Source: Odoribacter laneus YIT 12061
GTDB lineage: Bacteria > Bacteroidota > Bacteroidia > Bacteroidales > Marinifilaceae
Length of the DNA stretch: 64,000 nucleotides
Direction: 5' to 3'
Assembly (NCBI RefSeq): GCF_000243215.1
Contig: NZ_JH594596.1
Span: forward strand, 2,156,827-2,220,826
The notes beneath the pieces are model-generated. The model searched no databases. It saw only the letters and a list, made by a program, of their open reading frames with translations, and had not been told where the DNA came from. Shown here piece after piece: positions 62,227-64,000 of this stretch; within the stretch, counting starts at the first letter, position 1; every line of letters begins with the position of its first letter. The translations under genes were made by a program, and so were the position numbers.

Positions 62227-63744
62227 TTACCTCAGATAGGGCTTTGACCAATCAGGATAATTTTGCTGCATATATTCATAATCCATCAGTTCAGTACAAT
62301 TACTGAAACAATACTCATATATACTCGGAGCAATGAACTGTCCCGGATACTTGCTGCGCTCGTAAAGGTGTACCTTTTTACCTTCTATTGTAGTATAAGG
62401 CGTTTCACTGCTTAGCCGTATACAATTGCGGAAAGTGGCCTGGAAACTTTTCACAGCCCGGTTCGAATCGAACAATCCGGCCGGTATCTCGGTCAGAGAA
62501 GTACATTCCGTAAAGCTGTAATTAAAATTCTCAGCTTTCGGATTATTCGCAAACAATCCTTCCGGAATACTTGCCAGAGAATAACACATGGTAAAGAGGC
62601 CTGCAAAATCTTTAGCAAGCGGGCATGGACTAAATAATCCTTCCGGTATTTCCGTCAGCGAAGGGCATTGCCGGAAAGCATATGTAAATGCTTCAGCCTT
62701 TTCACAACCCTTAAACAAATTTTCCGGAATACTTTGCAAGAACTGACAACCGAAAAATACACTACTGAATGTTTTTGCCGACACGCACTTGACAAACAGT
62801 TCATCCGGTATGGAAATAAGGGGACAACCGGAAAATACAGAAGCAAAAGTTTCCGTGGCTATACAATTATCGAACAAGCCAGCAGGAATGGATTCCAATC
62901 CTGCATCGTCGAAGCAAAATGAGAATGTTTCCACCTTATCGCAATTGACAAACAGATCGGCCGGAATTTCCCGAAGCGATGTACAACCATAAAAAGCATT
63001 GGAGAAAGTGGTTACGTTTGTAAAGGACCCATCTGTATCAGAGGGGATACTCGTCAGGTTAACACAACCCTTGAGAGCATTTTGCATGGAAGTAAGGCCC
63101 GTATTTCCCCACTGTATCACAGAAGTTATATAAGCTAATTCTACATCGGTAAAAGGAGATCCAATGCCTATCCTTGGCATAAATCCGTAAATGCGGATTT
63201 GATAGGTTCCGCTTTTTTCATAAAAATGAGTAGGTTGAAAAGAAAACACTCCATCGATATTTCCCGTAAGAGGTTCTGTTTTACCATCTCCCCAGTCTAT
63301 CGTACACTCCAACATCCCCAATACCGGAGCAACCATCGTTAACCCGTCCCGGTCCAGCTTTATTTCGATAATAAGGGAAGCATCATTCTGTACTACGTTG
63401 ATCGTAGCAGAAGCGGTATTCTCCTCCCCTTCTCCCAGAACAGTAACAGCAACTGTTGCCGTATTACGCTCAGAAGTTGTATTTTCGTTAGCCGAAAAAA
63501 TAAGTTTGTTTCCCGATTTCTGTACTGAAAGCCAACTTTCAGTGTTTTTAAAATCCCAGTCGTCATAATTTGCCGTAACAGTTACTTCTGCAGAACCGCC
63601 TGAACGGGGAAGTTGTACATTCGTCACGTCTAATTCAATAGTAGCCTTATCCGGTTCGACAGGCGCAGGAACAGGAGGTTCCGTATTATCGTCACTACAA
63701 GCGAATAATGCGGCTATCCCCAATAGGAGGTAAAGTTTTTTCAT
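62227..63744 (-). CDS. Surface lipoprotein, paralogue with one BACON domain and BspA-like repeats
   Basis: This 505-residue lipoprotein has a signal ending LFACSDDN (Cys16). It carries one BACON-like domain (about 35-125) and the DWGDGKTEP PKD-like segment (near 148), then BspA-like repeats (about 215-440), for example NVTTFSNAFYGCTSLREIPADLFVNC. Both C-termini share KVHLYERSKYPGQF / YERNSYLSHF and a closing FSGCTGL / FSNCTEL unit, so the two genes arose by duplication. It is the upstream gene of the pair, 26 bases ahead of its paralogue. Surface adhesion or ligand binding is likely. Confidence 0.85.
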   Translation of the reverse strand: MKKLYLLLGIAALFACSDDNTEPPVPAPVEPDKATIELDVTNVQLPRSGGSAEVTVTANYDDWDFKNTESWLSVQKSGNKLIFSANENTTSERNTATVAVTVLGEGEENTASATINVVQNDASLIIEIKLDRDGLTMVAPVLGMLECTIDWGDGKTEPLTGNIDGVFSFQPTHFYEKSGTYQIRIYGFMPRIGIGSPFTDVELAYITSVIQWGNTGLTSMQNALKGCVNLTSIPSDTDGSFTNVTTFSNAFYGCTSLREIPADLFVNCDKVETFSFCFDDAGLESIPAGLFDNCIATETFASVFSGCPLISIPDELFVKCVSAKTFSSVFFGCQFLQSIPENLFKGCEKAEAFTYAFRQCPSLTEIPEGLFSPCPLAKDFAGLFTMCYSLASIPEGLFANNPKAENFNYSFTECTSLTEIPAGLFDSNRAVKSFQATFRNCIRLSSETPYTTIEGKKVHLYERSKYPGQFIAPSIYEYCFSNCTELMDYEYMQQNYPDWSKPYLR

Positions 63745-63826
63745 AGCATAATTGGTTTTGTATATTTATTTATTAAAATGATCGGTCAAACTAAACGCAA
63801 TCGTTTTCGTTAGACACAAAAAAAAT

Positions 63827-63855
63827 AAAAAGTTATTTATTAACTTTTTAATATT
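63827..63855 (-). terminator. Terminator-like hairpin upstream of the lipoprotein operon
   Basis: AAAAAGTTA and TAACTTTTT form a 9-bp stem around TTTAT. On the minus strand it is followed by TTTTATTTTTTTTG. It lies between a short leader frame and the lipoprotein genes. Confidence 0.6.
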
Positions 63856-63886
63856 GAAAGATTGGAAACTAAAAAGTCTCTACCTT

Positions 63887-63943
63887 TTAAGGCGACGGAA
63901 ATACACAAAAGGCAATTATCAACAAAGTCAATAAGTTTTTCAT
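63887..63943 (-). CDS. Short signal-peptide-like leader frame
   Basis: An 18-residue frame MKNLLTLLIIAFCVFPSP has a clear signal-peptide or lipoprotein-signal composition with basic N-terminus and hydrophobic core, then stops. A terminator-like hairpin follows 35-60 bases later, and the lipoprotein operon begins 140 bases further on. It could be a leader peptide, a tiny membrane peptide, or a frameshifted start of a lost lipoprotein gene. Confidence 0.4.
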   Translation of the reverse strand: MKNLLTLLIIAFCVFPSP

Positions 63944-64000
63944 AGGCTATTCAGTTTAGTGAGTATTAAGTTTATTTTTTATCTAAAAAAATTGTTCGTT

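Overview
The window looks like a stretch of Bacteroidales chromosome. The evidence is upstream boxes of the Bacteroidetes type TAnnTTTG (-7, sometimes with TTTG near -33), a TonB-dependent receptor with a carboxypeptidase-regulatory-like N-terminus, BACON-type lipoproteins, DUF4251 proteins, a PspC-domain protein paired with PadR, rubrerythrin, and a methylmalonyl-CoA decarboxylase-type carboxyltransferase. An Odoribacteraceae-like host is a guess; no rRNA or other phylogenetic marker is present to prove it.

Layout. (1) 1-12609 is the right part of an AT-rich prophage that starts left of the window and ends in a tRNA-Gly gene. A rightward lysis cassette (holin, M23 endolysin, one-protein spanin, radical SAM protein) faces a leftward operon with early genes (helix-turn-helix protein, replication initiator-like protein, DnaC-like ATPase, small proteins) and late-type genes (846-aa protein, 665-aa portal, 165-aa adaptor candidate). 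About 630 bases of repeat-rich, structured, non-coding DNA lie between the convergent operons. A CI-like repressor and a tyrosine integrase occupy the right end. (2) 12730-26436 is ordinary chromosome: tRNA-Tyr, amino-acid symporter, RidA, rubrerythrin, CDF metal exporter, MFS transporter, nitronate monooxygenase-like protein, an M16 protease pair, two DUF4251 proteins, PadR/PspC, and a flavodoxin-fold quinone reductase. (3) 26437-27267 is a decayed intergenic stretch with two copies of a dispersed palindrome and broken reading frames. (4) 27268-54000 holds metabolism and housekeeping: MmdA with its biotin carrier, an ABC exporter, a DPP-IV-like protease, the serC-serA-DUF1015 operon, gcvT with a long leader, STAS protein, argF/arcC, ftsB-ruvX-def, comEC, trkA-trkH, Sua5, fructose-6-phosphate aldolase and small enzymes. 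(5) 54345-64000 is accessory: AraC regulator, IS256-like fragment, third palindrome copy, tRNA-Ser, a G+C-richer TonB receptor plus phosphatase operon, and two paralogous BACON/BspA-like surface lipoproteins.

How the genes fit together. Phage genes divide into lysogeny (repressor, integrase), early replication, structural and lysis functions. SerC and SerA make phosphoserine. ArgF and ArcC join ornithine, citrulline, carbamoyl phosphate and ATP metabolism. TrkA and TrkH form one K+ uptake system. The TonB receptor and exported phosphatase look like one uptake unit for a phosphorylated substrate.

No CRISPR array, restriction system, retron or other recognisable defence system was found. The most unusual items are the structured phage region at 2350-2977, the one-protein spanin, the dispersed palindrome, the 136-base structured element between convergent genes at 31528-31663, and the long gcvT leader.
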